Positions 23,927 to 33,014 of a DNA stretch of 64,000 bases are shown here, piece by piece (within the stretch, counting starts at the first letter, position 1; the number at the start of each line of letters is the position of its first letter). A program made the position numbers and the translations under genes. The notes below the pieces were generated by a model that was given only the letters and a program-made list of their open reading frames with translations, made no database searches and was not told where the DNA came from. Location of the stretch: positions 62,001-126,000 of the forward strand of contig NZ_JBMIRR010000023.1 of NCBI RefSeq assembly GCF_049195245.1, in the 5' to 3' direction. This DNA comes from Arenimonas sp049195245. Its GTDB lineage: Bacteria; Pseudomonadota; Gammaproteobacteria; Xanthomonadales; Xanthomonadaceae.

Positions 23927-25363
23927 ATGAATCCGCTTCGCCTGCGCCTGATCGCGCCGCTGTTCGTCCTTGCCCTCACGCTGGCATCGCCCACCCGCGC
24001 GTCGTCGCCCGCGCTGGCAGCCACCGACACCGAACTGACCGCGCAGGATGGCTCGGCGCTGATCATCACCCGCGGCACCCTGGACGTGCCCGCGCGCCGG
24101 GGCGTGGCCGGTGGCCCGACGCTGCGCATCGCCTTCGTTCGCGTGCGCTCCGGCGACGCGCGCGGCGACACCGCCCACCTCGTGCTGGCCGGTGGCCCCG
24201 GCGCATCCGGCATCGACGGCGTGATGTCGCTGGCGCGCCACGGCCGCGCCGCGCTCGCCCTGTTCGGTGGCGACGTGATCGGCATGGACCAGCGCGGCAC
24301 CGGCCAGTCCCTGCCCAAGCTCGACCTGCCCGACACCGTTGCGCTGCCCCTGGACGCGCCAGGTTCGGCGGAAAGCTGGCTGCCGCTGATCCGCGCCGGC
24401 AGCGCCCGGGCGGCCGCCAGGCTGCGCGCAGGCGGCGTCGATCCGCTGGCGTTCAATACGGTGGAAAGCGCCGAAGATGCGGATGCCCTGCGCGAGGCGC
24501 TCGGTTACCGGTCGCTGGTGCTGTGGGGCCGCAGCTACGGCAGCCATCTGGCGATCGCCATCGCGCGGCGACATGGCGCCCACGTGCAGCGGCTGGTGCT
24601 GGTGTCACCCGAAGGTCCGGACCACACCTGGAAACTGCCGGCGCAGGTGGATGCGGTGATCGCACGCGTGGCCGAGCGCGCGCAGCGCCCCGGCCTGCCG
24701 GGCGACATCGCCAGCGTGATGCAGCGTCTGCGCGGCAACCCCGTGACGGTGCGGCTGCGCGATGGCAGCGGGCACCTGCGCCGCATTCCGATCGGCGTGC
24801 TCGACCTGCAGCTGCTGACGCTGCGCGCGCTGGGCGATCCGCGCACGCTGGCCACGCTGCCGGCGGCCTATGCGCGCATGGCCCGCGGCGATTTCGACGC
24901 GGTCGCGCCGCTGGTGCTGGAGCAGCGCCGCCACTGGCGACTGGGCTCGGCGATGAAGCACTTCACCGACCTCAGCGCGGCGCCAGGCGCGGCGCGGGCG
25001 GCCCGGATCGCGCGCGAAGAGGGCGATTCGCTGCTCGGCGCCGCGGTGAATTTCCCGGGCCCGGCGATGTCGGACGCCTGGGGGGTGCAGGACCTGGGCG
25101 ATGCGTTCCGCGCGCCCTGGGCCAGCGACCTGCCCACGCTGATCCTGGTCGGTGACCTGGACCCGCGCACGCCGCTGGAAAATGCGCACGAGATCGCACA
25201 ATGCCTGCCGAACGCGAAGGTGGTGGTGCTGCGCAACGGCACGCACCAGTTCGACCTGTTCGGCTCGGCGCCGCTGCGGGCGGTGATTTCGGCCTTCCTC
25301 GCCGACGCGCCGGTGCCGGACACGGTGGCCCTGCCGCCGATCCGGTTCCAGCCCGTGCGCTGA
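23927..25363 (+). CDS. Secreted alpha/beta-hydrolase, proline iminopeptidase/TAP-like
   Basis: The 478-residue exported hydrolase has a signal peptide (NPLRLRLIAPLFVLALTLASPTRA). The oxyanion segment VLAGGPGASG, nucleophile Ser in WGRSYGSH, Asp in VGDLDPRTP and His in NGTHQFD form the triad. The cap between nucleophile and acid, and the TAP-like C-terminal third, match secreted tripeptidyl/proline peptidases. The ATG at 23927 has GAGGAG at -13 to -8. The next gene, a sigma factor, starts 5 nt after the stop and may be co-transcribed. Confidence 0.88.
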   Translation: MNPLRLRLIAPLFVLALTLASPTRASSPALAATDTELTAQDGSALIITRGTLDVPARRGVAGGPTLRIAFVRVRSGDARGDTAHLVLAGGPGASGIDGVMSLARHGRAALALFGGDVIGMDQRGTGQSLPKLDLPDTVALPLDAPGSAESWLPLIRAGSARAAARLRAGGVDPLAFNTVESAEDADALREALGYRSLVLWGRSYGSHLAIAIARRHGAHVQRLVLVSPEGPDHTWKLPAQVDAVIARVAERAQRPGLPGDIASVMQRLRGNPVTVRLRDGSGHLRRIPIGVLDLQLLTLRALGDPRTLATLPAAYARMARGDFDAVAPLVLEQRRHWRLGSAMKHFTDLSAAPGAARAARIAREEGDSLLGAAVNFPGPAMSDAWGVQDLGDAFRAPWASDLPTLILVGDLDPRTPLENAHEIAQCLPNAKVVVLRNGTHQFDLFGSAPLRAVISAFLADAPVPDTVALPPIRFQPVR

Positions 25364-25368
25364 CCGCG

Positions 25369-25977
25369 ATGGACCTGACATCCTTGGCCCAGCCCCGCGG
25401 ACCCGCCATGCGCCCCGATCCCGCCACCGCCACTGCCACTGCCCGTGCCGACGAACTGCTGGTGCTGCGCTGCCAGCTTGGCGAACGCGCGGCGTTCGAG
25501 CCGCTGGTGATGCGCTGGGCCGGCCCGCTGCGCCGGCACGTGCTGCGCGTCACCGGCGATCCGGAGGCGGCCGATGAGCTCACGCAGGACATCTGGCTGC
25601 GCGTGGTACAGGGCATCGGCCGGCTGCGGCAGCCGGAGCAGTTCCGTTCGTGGCTGTTCGGCATCGCGCACCGCGTGCTGATGGACCGCTTCCGCCAGCA
25701 CTACGCCTCGCGCCACGACGCGGCCGACGTGTTCGACCAGATGGCCGAGCCCGGCGATGGCGCCGGGCGGCTCGAGGCCACGCTGGACGTCGAGCGGCAC
25801 CTGCACCGGCTGCCCATGGTCGAGCGCGAAGTGATCACCCTGTTCCACCTCGATGAACTGCCGCTGGCCGACGTGGCGCAGGCGCTGGGCGTGCCGGTGG
25901 GCACGGTCAAGTCGCGGCTGTTCCGTGCCCGCCAGCTGCTGAGGCAATCCCTTACCCAGGAGGAAACCCTGCCATGA
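25369..25977 (+). CDS. ECF-type RNA polymerase sigma factor
   Basis: The 202-residue sigma factor has region 2 at about 45-110 (EAADELTQDIWLRVVQGI, FRSWLFGIAHRVLMDRFR) and region 4 at about 140-190 (LPMVEREVITLFHLDELPLADVAQALGVPVGTVKSRLFRAR). An Ala/Thr-rich N-terminal extension precedes them, so the internal ATG at 25408 is an alternative start. It overlaps by 4 nt the membrane-protein gene downstream, which is likely its regulator. Its start lies 5 nt after the hydrolase stop. The target promoters are unknown. Confidence 0.9.
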   Translation: MDLTSLAQPRGPAMRPDPATATATARADELLVLRCQLGERAAFEPLVMRWAGPLRRHVLRVTGDPEAADELTQDIWLRVVQGIGRLRQPEQFRSWLFGIAHRVLMDRFRQHYASRHDAADVFDQMAEPGDGAGRLEATLDVERHLHRLPMVEREVITLFHLDELPLADVAQALGVPVGTVKSRLFRARQLLRQSLTQEETLP

Positions 25978-26465
25978 CCCCGCACGACCCGCTTACCCAG
26001 GCCCTGGCCCGGATCACCGACCAACACCTTTCCACCCCGGCCCGCGTGGCCCATGTGGCCCTGCTGCTGGTATCGCTGGGCATGGCCATCGTGCTCGGCT
26101 CGCTGCTGGCCACCGAACCGGGCTTGCCCCTGCGCACGCAGGGTGCCTTCGGCGTGATGCTGTGCATGGCCCTGGCCTGGGCCGGCTACGCCACCTGGAC
26201 GCTGCGTCATCGCCAGGGGCTGCTCGCCAACCATCGCGTGATGGCGGGCACGATGGCGGTGGCGTTTTCGCTGGCATTCACCGCGGGTGCCGCCGGGCTG
26301 GGCTTTGCCGGGGGCCAGCCGGCGCTTCGCTGGGCGGCGCTGCTGGGGGCGGCGATGAGCCTCGTGTCCGTCGTCGTGCTGGTGCGCGCGCGTCGCCACC
26401 GGATGCAGCTGCGCGATCGTCGCGACCAGCTCGAGCGCGAGCTTCGGGCGGCGTCCGGCACCTAG
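25974..26465 (+). CDS. Four-helix membrane protein, possible anti-sigma partner
   Basis: This 163-residue protein has four predicted transmembrane helices (about 23-45, 55-75, 85-110, 115-135) and a charged C-terminal tail (RARRHRMQLRDRRDQLERELR). It overlaps the sigma-factor gene by 4 nt. Such pairs are common in this family, and the coupled position suggests it modulates the sigma factor at the membrane. It lacks a zinc-finger anti-sigma motif, so the role is inferred from context only. Confidence 0.75.
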   Translation: MTPHDPLTQALARITDQHLSTPARVAHVALLLVSLGMAIVLGSLLATEPGLPLRTQGAFGVMLCMALAWAGYATWTLRHRQGLLANHRVMAGTMAVAFSLAFTAGAAGLGFAGGQPALRWAALLGAAMSLVSVVVLVRARRHRMQLRDRRDQLERELRAASGT

Positions 26466-26536
26466 CCGCGCGGCCACTGGCGCCGTGCCCCCGCTGCGCT
26501 AGCATGGTCGGCGCCCGCCACAGCCCGGAGCCCGCC

Positions 26537-26908
26537 ATGAACCTCGGTGCGTTTTCCATCAGCCTCGCCGTCAAGGACATCCACGCGTCGCGCGCCTTCT
26601 ACGAAGCCCTCGGCTTCACTCCGCTGGGCGGCGACATCGACCAGCACTGGCTGATCCTGAAGAACGGCGAGCACGTGATCGGCCTGTTCCAGGGCATGTT
26701 CGACCGCAACCTGCTGACCTTCAATCCCGGCTGGGACAGCAACGCGCAGAACGTGGATCCGTTCACCGACGTGCGCGAGCTGCAGCGGCAGCTGAGGGCC
26801 CGGGGCATCACGCCGACCACCCCGGCCGACGAGAGCGGAAGCGGCCCGGCGCACTTCGTGCTCACCGATCCGGATGGCAATCCGGTGCTGGTGGACCAGC
26901 ACCGCTAG
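26537..26908 (+). CDS. VOC-family (glyoxalase-fold) protein
   Basis: The 123-residue single-module vicinal oxygen chelate protein starts FSISLAVKDIHASRAFYEALGF and ends HFVLTDPDGNPVLVDQH. The usual metal-ligand positions appear only in part, so it may be a binding or stress protein rather than glyoxalase I. The start is set by GGAGCCCGCC before the ATG. It is probably monocistronic. Confidence 0.85.
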   Translation: MNLGAFSISLAVKDIHASRAFYEALGFTPLGGDIDQHWLILKNGEHVIGLFQGMFDRNLLTFNPGWDSNAQNVDPFTDVRELQRQLRARGITPTTPADESGSGPAHFVLTDPDGNPVLVDQHR

Positions 26909-27042
26909 CGGTCCGGCGCCCGCATGCTGCCAAGGATCGGCCGCAATCCCGGACGCTGATCGGCGTTATATTCAAAGCGGTCCCGGGCCCCCGACCGGGG
27001 CCGCACCCTGTACCCCAGAGACGTGGCACCGGAAACACGATC

Positions 27043-27315
27043 ATGAAATGTGTCTTCATTCTTTCGAAGCACAGTTTCACCATCCAGTACCTGTCGCCGG
27101 CCGTGGTGGCCCTGGGCCGCGATGGCATGGCCATCGCCGGCGCCGACTCGCGCGAACTCTATTCGGTCTGCAAACAGCATCCTGTCGAATTCAAGGCGGG
27201 ACAGACGGCGGTGCTGCTGCCCAAGGCCATGAGTCCGGCGGAGCGCGCCGAGCTCTACCAGGAATTCTGCGCCGCCAATCCGCGGATTTGTGGTCCCTCC
27301 CGTAACGAGGCCTGA
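27043..27315 (+). CDS. Small conserved-looking protein of unknown function
   Basis: This 90-residue protein begins CVFILSKHSFTIQYLSPAVVALG and has an acidic, Ala-rich second half with two cysteines. No signal peptide, membrane helix or known motif is evident. Coding character (GC-rich third positions, clean start with GGAAA upstream) supports it as a real gene. It does not overlap its neighbours. I do not recognise a family. Confidence 0.6.
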   Translation: MKCVFILSKHSFTIQYLSPAVVALGRDGMAIAGADSRELYSVCKQHPVEFKAGQTAVLLPKAMSPAERAELYQEFCAANPRICGPSRNEA

Positions 27316-27397
27316 CTCAAGCGTCGTGCGCTCACGCTGGCTTTCGGTGCCAGGCGTTAGCGTGGTCTCCAACAAAAACGACGACGTGGAGCATGCC

Positions 27398-28360
27398 ATG
27401 GGCCTTCTGGTGGACGGACGCTGGACCGACAAGGGTTACGACACGGAGAGCACGGGCGGTCGGTTCAAGCGCTCCGAATCGCAGTTCCGCCACTGGGTGA
27501 CGCGCGATGGTGCCCCCGGTCCCACCGGCGAAGGCGGCTTCAAGGCCGAATCCGGCCGCTACCACCTGTACGTGGCGCTGGCCTGTCCCTGGGCGCACCG
27601 CACGCTGATCTTCCGCAAGCTCAAGGGACTCGAGCCGCACATCGGCCTGTCGGTGGTGCACTGGTACATGGGCGAGGAAGGCTGGACCTTCGCGCCGGGT
27701 CCCGGCGTGGTGCCGGATCCGATCCATGGCGCCGAGCGCTTCTACGAGATTTACCTGGCGGCGGATCCGCAGTACAGCGGCCGCGTGACCGTGCCGGTGC
27801 TGTGGGACCGGCAGCGCGCCACCATCGTCAGCAACGAGTCGGCCGACATCATCCGCATGTTCAACAGCGCCTTCGATGAGGTCGGCGTCACGGCGGGCGA
27901 CTACTACCCCGAAGCACCGCGCGCCACCATCGACGAGGTGAACAAGCGCGTCTACCGAGACGTCAACAACGGCGTGTACAAGGCCGGCTTCGCCACCACC
28001 CAGGACGCCTACGAAGAGGCCGTGGTGCCGCTGTTCGACACCCTGGACTGGCTGGAACAGCGCCTCGGCGCGCAGCGCTACCTCTGCGGTGACCAGGTGA
28101 CCGAAGCCGACTGGCGCCTGTTCACCACCCTGCTGCGCTTCGACCCGGTGTACGTGGGCCACTTCAAGTGCAATCTTCGCCGCATCGCCGACTACCCCAA
28201 TCTATCGCGCCTGCTCCATGAGCTTTATCGCGTGCCGGGCGTGTCCGATACCGTGGACCTGCACCACATCAAGCACCACTATTTCGAAAGCCACGCCCAG
28301 CTCAACCCCGCCGGCGTGGTGCCGCTGGGTCCGGTGCAGGACTGGCTGCGGAAGTCCTAA
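27398..28360 (+). CDS. Glutathionyl-hydroquinone reductase (YqjG/Xi-class GST)
   Basis: The 320-residue Xi-class glutathione transferase reduces glutathionyl-hydroquinones in the cytoplasm. It has the catalytic Cys in ALACPWAHRT, ESADIIRMFN for glutathione binding, and the C-terminal helical domain with LCGDQVTEADWRLFTTLLRFD and KHHYF. The length matches E. coli YqjG. The ATG at 27398 opens a typical N-terminus (GLLVDGRW). It converges with the WYL regulator gene, overlapping it by 4 nt at the 3' ends. Confidence 0.93.
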   Translation: MGLLVDGRWTDKGYDTESTGGRFKRSESQFRHWVTRDGAPGPTGEGGFKAESGRYHLYVALACPWAHRTLIFRKLKGLEPHIGLSVVHWYMGEEGWTFAPGPGVVPDPIHGAERFYEIYLAADPQYSGRVTVPVLWDRQRATIVSNESADIIRMFNSAFDEVGVTAGDYYPEAPRATIDEVNKRVYRDVNNGVYKAGFATTQDAYEEAVVPLFDTLDWLEQRLGAQRYLCGDQVTEADWRLFTTLLRFDPVYVGHFKCNLRRIADYPNLSRLLHELYRVPGVSDTVDLHHIKHHYFESHAQLNPAGVVPLGPVQDWLRKS

Positions 28361-29361
28361 CCGGCAGGCCGGCGTTTCCGGCCTCCGGCAAGGGCGCTGC
28401 CGGCGGGATCGGCCGCGCCGAACATCGCCTGCATCCGTGAAAGCGCGGCCTGGATGGGTGCGCCGAACTCGCCGCCGTCCACCAGCGTCACCGGTTCGCC
28501 GATCATCAGCACCTGCGCCAACAGGTTTTCGACGCTGTCGGCGCCGACACGCAGCAGGCAGTGTGTGTCGGTTTCGGCTTCCAGGATGCCGCACCACAGC
28601 GGGATCTTGGTTGACAGCGATTCGAGGCTGCCTTCCACGCGCAGCGTGACGCGGCAGGCGAACGGCGTGTACGCGATGCCGCGCTCCAGGCGCTGCGCCA
28701 CGTCGTGCGGCACCTCGCGCGGCGCGCAGGCCTCGCCGGGCACGGGCCGGCCTTCGATGCGGTCCACGCGGAAGCTGCGCCAGTCGGCGCGGTCGCTGTC
28801 CCAAGCCACCAGGTACCAGCGGCGCCCGTAATTGGCCAGGCGCAGCGGTTCGACCTGGCGTGTGCCCGTGTCGCCGGCATGCTTGCGGTAGCGGAAGCGC
28901 AGGTGGCGGCCATCGCGGCAGGCGGTGGCCAGCGCGTTGAGCAGGTCTGCATGCACCAGCGGCGGGCCCGTGCGCAGCGACAGCGTAACCGCGTGCAGCG
29001 CGCTGGCGCGCCGGCGCAGGCGCGTGGGCAGCAGCTGGTCCAGCTTGGCCAGCAGGTGCAGGGTGGTGGCCTCGATGCCGCCGACGTGGTCGCCGGCGGT
29101 GCGCAGCGCGATCGCCAGCGCCACCGCTTCCTCGTCGTCCAGCACCAGCGGCGGCAGCGCGGCGCCGCGGCCCAGGGCATAGCCACCGCCCAGGCCCGAC
29201 GAGGCTTCGACCGGATAGCCCAGTTCGCGCAGCCGGTCCACGTCGCGGCGCACCGTGCGCGCATCCACGCCCAGCGCTTCGGCCAGGGCGCCGCCGGGCC
29301 AGTGCCGCCGCGATTGCAGCAGGCTGGCCAGGCGTAGCAGGCGGGCCGACGTGGACAACAT
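28357..29361 (-). CDS. WYL-domain transcriptional regulator (YafY-like)
   Basis: The 334-residue regulator has an N-terminal HTH_11 domain (about 1-55: RLLRLASLLQSRRHWPGGALAEALGVDARTVRRDVDRL) and a central WYL domain (YGRRWYLVAWD) with a WCX-type C-terminus. WYL proteins sense ligands, often nucleotides. It is divergent from a glutathione S-transferase gene with only 77 bp between starts, suggesting it controls that gene and possibly its own. The ATG at 29361 is the start of the conserved HTH. Confidence 0.92.
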   Translation of the reverse strand: MLSTSARLLRLASLLQSRRHWPGGALAEALGVDARTVRRDVDRLRELGYPVEASSGLGGGYALGRGAALPPLVLDDEEAVALAIALRTAGDHVGGIEATTLHLLAKLDQLLPTRLRRRASALHAVTLSLRTGPPLVHADLLNALATACRDGRHLRFRYRKHAGDTGTRQVEPLRLANYGRRWYLVAWDSDRADWRSFRVDRIEGRPVPGEACAPREVPHDVAQRLERGIAYTPFACRVTLRVEGSLESLSTKIPLWCGILEAETDTHCLLRVGADSVENLLAQVLMIGEPVTLVDGGEFGAPIQAALSRMQAMFGAADPAGSALAGGRKRRPAG

Positions 29362-29438
29362 GGCCGCAGCCTGTCGAGGACAGTAATTGTCCGCAATGCG
29401 CGCTAGCCTGTCTGCACGTCCTGCCACCGAGGCCTGCC

Positions 29439-30050
29439 ATGACCGCATCCACCCTGACCCTGTACCACAACCCCAAGTCGCGCTCCGCCGGCACCCGCGT
29501 GCTGCTCGAAGCCCTCGGCGCGCCCTACCAAGTGCAACTGCGCGACTTCAGTGCGGGCGAGACCCGCCGACCCGACTTCCTGGCCATCAACCCGCTGGGC
29601 AAGCTGCCGACCGTGGTGCACGACGGCGCCGTTATCACCGAACAGGTGGCCATCACGATCTACCTTGCCGACCGCTTTCCCGAGGCCGGGCTGGCGCCGG
29701 CCTTCGACGATCCGCAGCGCGGCCCCTACCTGCGCTGGCTGGCCTTCTACGGCTCGAGCTTCGAGCCGGCCGTCGTGGACCATGCGTTCAAGCGCGCACC
29801 GCTGGACCCGTCCACCTCGCCCTACGGCGACTACGACACGGTCATCGCCACGCTGGTCGCGCAGCTCGAACGTGGCCCCTACCTGCTGGGCGACCGCCTG
29901 AGCGCTGCGGATTTCCTCTGGGCCACAGCGCTGCGCTGGACGACGACGTTCGGCATCGTGCCCAAGCTGCCGGTGATCCAGGCGTACATCGACCGGATGG
30001 CGGCGCATCCGGCCATGCAGCGCGCCGGGGAGCTCGACGCGGCGATGTAG
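29439..30050 (+). CDS. Glutathione S-transferase
   Basis: This 203-residue GST has a thioredoxin-like N-domain (TLYHNPKSRSAGTRVLLEALG) with the cis-Pro segment GKLPTVV, followed by ITEQVAITIYLADRFP, where glutathione binds, and an all-helical C-domain with LSAADFLWATALRW. The substrate is unknown. It is divergently transcribed from the WYL regulator, its likely controller, and its stop lies 1 nt from that of convergent acpH. Confidence 0.9.
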   Translation: MTASTLTLYHNPKSRSAGTRVLLEALGAPYQVQLRDFSAGETRRPDFLAINPLGKLPTVVHDGAVITEQVAITIYLADRFPEAGLAPAFDDPQRGPYLRWLAFYGSSFEPAVVDHAFKRAPLDPSTSPYGDYDTVIATLVAQLERGPYLLGDRLSAADFLWATALRWTTTFGIVPKLPVIQAYIDRMAAHPAMQRAGELDAAM

Positions 30051-30051
30051 C

Positions 30052-30660
30052 TCACGCCGGCGCCGCGTTGGCCTCGAGAACGGTCCGGGCCTGCGCGCTG
30101 TAGGCCACGAGGTCGCGGAAGAACGGCTGGAAGCCCGAGGCCACTTCCGCTTCGTGCGCGCGCAGGATCGGCAGGCAGGCCACCAGCTTGTCGCCGTTGC
30201 GCGACAGCCGCGTGGCGATCCGGGTCACCGCGGCGTCCACGTTTTCGCGCCGACGGTACATGCCAAACCAGTCGTGCTCGACGATGCGCGGCGCGATCGC
30301 CTGCAGCCGCGCCGGCAGCACCGGCAGGTGCGCCATCAGCACGTCGTAGAAATGGCGGCTGAAGACGTCCAGCGGCACGTCGCTGTACTGCGCCCAGTCG
30401 CGCGCCAGCAGGTGGTCGAAATACACGTCCAGCAGGATGCCGGCGTAGCGCCGGCGGCCGTCGGGAAACAGCGCGCGCATTGCCTGCACGGCCGGATGCT
30501 GGTCGGTGTAGCTGTCGATCTTCCGGTGCAGCAGGATTTCGCGCTGAACCTCGGGCTTGAAGAGGTCGATGCCGGCCGTGCCCACGAAGTCGCCCAGCAA
30601 CGCGCCCAGCATGGCGTCGTCGCTGTGCCGGGCCAGGTAGACGTGGGCGAGGAAGTTCAT
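30052..30660 (-). CDS. acpH: Acyl carrier protein phosphodiesterase
   Basis: The 202-residue enzyme removes the phosphopantetheine group from holo-ACP. It begins NFLAHVYLA and has GDFV, then LHRKIDSYTDQHP and YAGILLDVYFDHLLAR, the metal-binding residues of the AcpH (DUF479) family. The start at 30660 is chosen over the longer frame because NFLAH is the conserved N-terminus. It is convergent with the GST gene. Confidence 0.9.
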   Translation of the reverse strand: MNFLAHVYLARHSDDAMLGALLGDFVGTAGIDLFKPEVQREILLHRKIDSYTDQHPAVQAMRALFPDGRRRYAGILLDVYFDHLLARDWAQYSDVPLDVFSRHFYDVLMAHLPVLPARLQAIAPRIVEHDWFGMYRRRENVDAAVTRIATRLSRNGDKLVACLPILRAHEAEVASGFQPFFRDLVAYSAQARTVLEANAAPA

Positions 30661-30788
30661 CGGGCGCGCCAGGCGGGGTGGGCACAGCATACCTTCGGCG
30701 ATCCCGGCGTCGGCCTGCTGCAAATTGCACGGACCTGCGGCAGCATGGTCGAAGGTCCGGCCCTCCCGGCCGGCACGCCGGGACCCGC

Positions 30789-32159
30789 ATGAAGTACGAC
30801 GACGCCGAGTTCGCCTTCCTCAACTTCGAGACCGATCTGGACAACGAGGCCGCGGGCACGCACGCCGGCATGTACCTGGCCTGGGCGGCGTCGCGCGGCC
30901 TGCTCGGGCACGACGCGGCGACGCTGGCGCCGCTGCTGGCGCGCCAGGTCACCGGCAGCCAGTTCTACTTCGACCAGTGCGACGGCAAGCTGATGGACGA
31001 GGACTTCAACGACGAGGGCAACGCCTTCACCGCGTCCTACTACGAACGCCAGTTCATCGCCGACTACGAGCAGGTCTTCGGCGCCGACCTGCCCGACACC
31101 GGTCATCCCAACGACGACCTGTGCAGCCTTCCCGACACCTGGGAAAACTTCGACCGGCTGGCGCCCTTGCTGGACCAGCGCCTGGCCGAGTGGAAGCAGG
31201 GCGGCGCCAGGCCGGGCTCGTCACCAACGGCTACCGCGACGCCGGCCGTCGCGCCGGTGGCGCTGGCGCTGGAACCCACGCCCGGCGAAACCCTGGACGC
31301 CCTGCGCAAGCGTGCGCAGGACGGCGACCACGAGGCCTGGTTCGACCTGGGTGTGGAATACATCACCGGCCAGAAGGTGCCGCAGGACATGGCCGAGGCC
31401 GCGCGCTGCTTCGAGCGCGGCGCCGAGCGCGGATCGCAGGGCTGCCAGTTCAATCTCGGCGTCTGCTACCAGCACGGCGACGGCCGGCCCAAGGACCTGG
31501 CGCAGGCCGCGCGCTGGTTCGCGCAGGCGGCGGATGCCGGACATGCCGAGGCCACCTTCCATCTCGGGCTGGCCGTACGCCATGGTCATGGCGTTCCGCA
31601 GGACACCACGCTGTCCAATGCGCTGATGCTGGTGGCGCGCGCACGCGGCTCGGCCAACGCCGCGCGCGAAGGCGTCATGGCGGGCACGATGCTCGAGTCC
31701 GGCCTGATGGCCGAACGGATACAGAAACGCGGCCAGCTGCTGGAGGCGATGGCGATGAGCCGGGCCGCCGCTGCACGCCGGCCCGCTGCGCCCGCGGCGC
31801 CGCGGACGGGCACTCCGTCGCGGGCGCCCGTTCCCGCCACGCGCGCGCCGACCGTGGCGGCGGGCACGCCTGCCGGTGCGCCCTCGGGCTGGCACGCGGG
31901 CCGTTACGCGCTGGGCCTCGGCGCGGGGGCCTTCATCCTGCTGCTGTTGCTGGCCCCGGTGATGCCCGGCCGGCCGTTGCAGGTTGCCGCCCTTGTCCTC
32001 GCCGTGGTCGGCGCCTGGGGCGTTCACCGCTGCTGCGCGGAGCTCGGCGCGTCGCCGCTGCGCACCTGGGTGTTCACGCTGCTGGCGCTGGTACCGGTGG
32101 CCGGTTCGTTCGCCTGCATCGCGGTGCTGCTCAACCTGGTGCGCCGCGCGCGCGAGTGA
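30789..32159 (+). CDS. Sel1-repeat protein with DUF7832-like N-domain and membrane tail
   Basis: The 456-residue protein has three parts. The N-terminal domain (about 1-125) starts KYDDAEFAFLNFETDLDN and resembles DUF7832 proteins. Three Sel1/TPR-like repeats follow (about 165-300: AWFDLGVEYITGQKVPQDMAEAARCFERG and two more). A Pro/Ala-rich linker leads to three C-terminal transmembrane helices (about 380-450). Sel1 repeats usually mediate protein contacts. Its 3' end overlaps the convergent gene by 136 nt. The function is unknown. Confidence 0.82.
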   Translation: MKYDDAEFAFLNFETDLDNEAAGTHAGMYLAWAASRGLLGHDAATLAPLLARQVTGSQFYFDQCDGKLMDEDFNDEGNAFTASYYERQFIADYEQVFGADLPDTGHPNDDLCSLPDTWENFDRLAPLLDQRLAEWKQGGARPGSSPTATATPAVAPVALALEPTPGETLDALRKRAQDGDHEAWFDLGVEYITGQKVPQDMAEAARCFERGAERGSQGCQFNLGVCYQHGDGRPKDLAQAARWFAQAADAGHAEATFHLGLAVRHGHGVPQDTTLSNALMLVARARGSANAAREGVMAGTMLESGLMAERIQKRGQLLEAMAMSRAAAARRPAAPAAPRTGTPSRAPVPATRAPTVAAGTPAGAPSGWHAGRYALGLGAGAFILLLLLAPVMPGRPLQVAALVLAVVGAWGVHRCCAELGASPLRTWVFTLLALVPVAGSFACIAVLLNLVRRARE

Positions 32160-32797
32160 GCCTGCCACACGGTGCGCACCAGCCCGTAGGCCACCAGCAG
32201 CACCACCGCCAGCACCGGCAGCGCCAGCAGCCAGGGCTTGCGGATCGGGTCGGGAAAAACCTGCGCCTGCCCCAGGAACAACGAGGCCGTCGCCAGGAAC
32301 ATCGCCGTCCCCATGCGCCACAGGTGCCGCACCAGGCGCGAGGTTCCGGCAAGGGACCCCTTGCATAGCAGCCGCAGATCCAGCGCCGCGGCACCCAGGC
32401 CCAGCAGGGCGAACACCAGCAGCGGCGCCGCGGGCAGGCCCTCCACGCGGCCATCTGCGCTGCGCAGGCCTTCGATGCCCAGCTGCAGCGCGCGCAGCCC
32501 GGTACCCAGGGCCAGCATCAGCAGGGCCACCAGCCAGCCGCGTTGGCAGGCGACCGTCCCTTTCAGTGCCAGCCAGCCGGTGGCCACCAGGTAGAAGGTG
32601 AGCAGCGCCGCCATCAGGTTCACGCGGTCGGGGCGCACCAGTCCGGCGAGCAGTGCCGCGCTGCCGCACAACAGCGTCATCGCGGCCACGAAGGCCAGGC
32701 CGGCGCGACGGTGCAGCGGCGAGCCCTTGCGTGCCAGCAGCGCGGCCGCGCCCGCGACCAGGGCGACCAGGCCGGCGAGGATGTGGATCCCTGTCAT
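32024..32797 (-). CDS. Membrane protein of unknown function
   Basis: This 257-residue protein has about seven transmembrane helices in the first 210 residues (ILAGLVALVAGAAALLA first) and a polar tail of about 45 residues (QAHSRARRTRLSS onward). The ATG at 32797 is preceded by CGGAGTGCGCC. The tail is encoded entirely antisense to the end of the Sel1 gene, giving an unusual 136-bp 3' overlap; the body of the protein would end naturally near 32160. The family is not recognised, although the N-terminus resembles DUF2306-like proteins such as its divergent neighbour. Confidence 0.75.
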   Translation of the reverse strand: MTGIHILAGLVALVAGAAALLARKGSPLHRRAGLAFVAAMTLLCGSAALLAGLVRPDRVNLMAALLTFYLVATGWLALKGTVACQRGWLVALLMLALGTGLRALQLGIEGLRSADGRVEGLPAAPLLVFALLGLGAAALDLRLLCKGSLAGTSRLVRHLWRMGTAMFLATASLFLGQAQVFPDPIRKPWLLALPVLAVVLLVAYGLVRTVWQAHSRARRTRLSSTAMQANEPATGTSASSVNTQVRSGDAPSSAQQR

Positions 32798-33014
32798 GGC
32801 GCACTCCGTACGTGGCTCGCCTGCACCGTGGCCACCGGCGCTGTTGCCGGCAACGGGGATGCGACGAACGACCGGCACCGCAGGACGAATGACGGCGCAC
32901 CGGCAGCGCCGCGCTGACGTGGCTGGAGCCCGGGAATCCGTCGTCCGTCGCATGCCGGATGTTTCCCGGCCGGGACCCGCCCACAGTGCGGCCCAGACGA
33001 CGGGAGGCCGCACG

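Noticed and set aside
21722..24583. Minus-strand open frame of 953 codons
   Set aside because: It lies opposite the hybrid kinase and hydrolase genes, whose motifs are intact. Composition and lack of domains mark it as a shadow.
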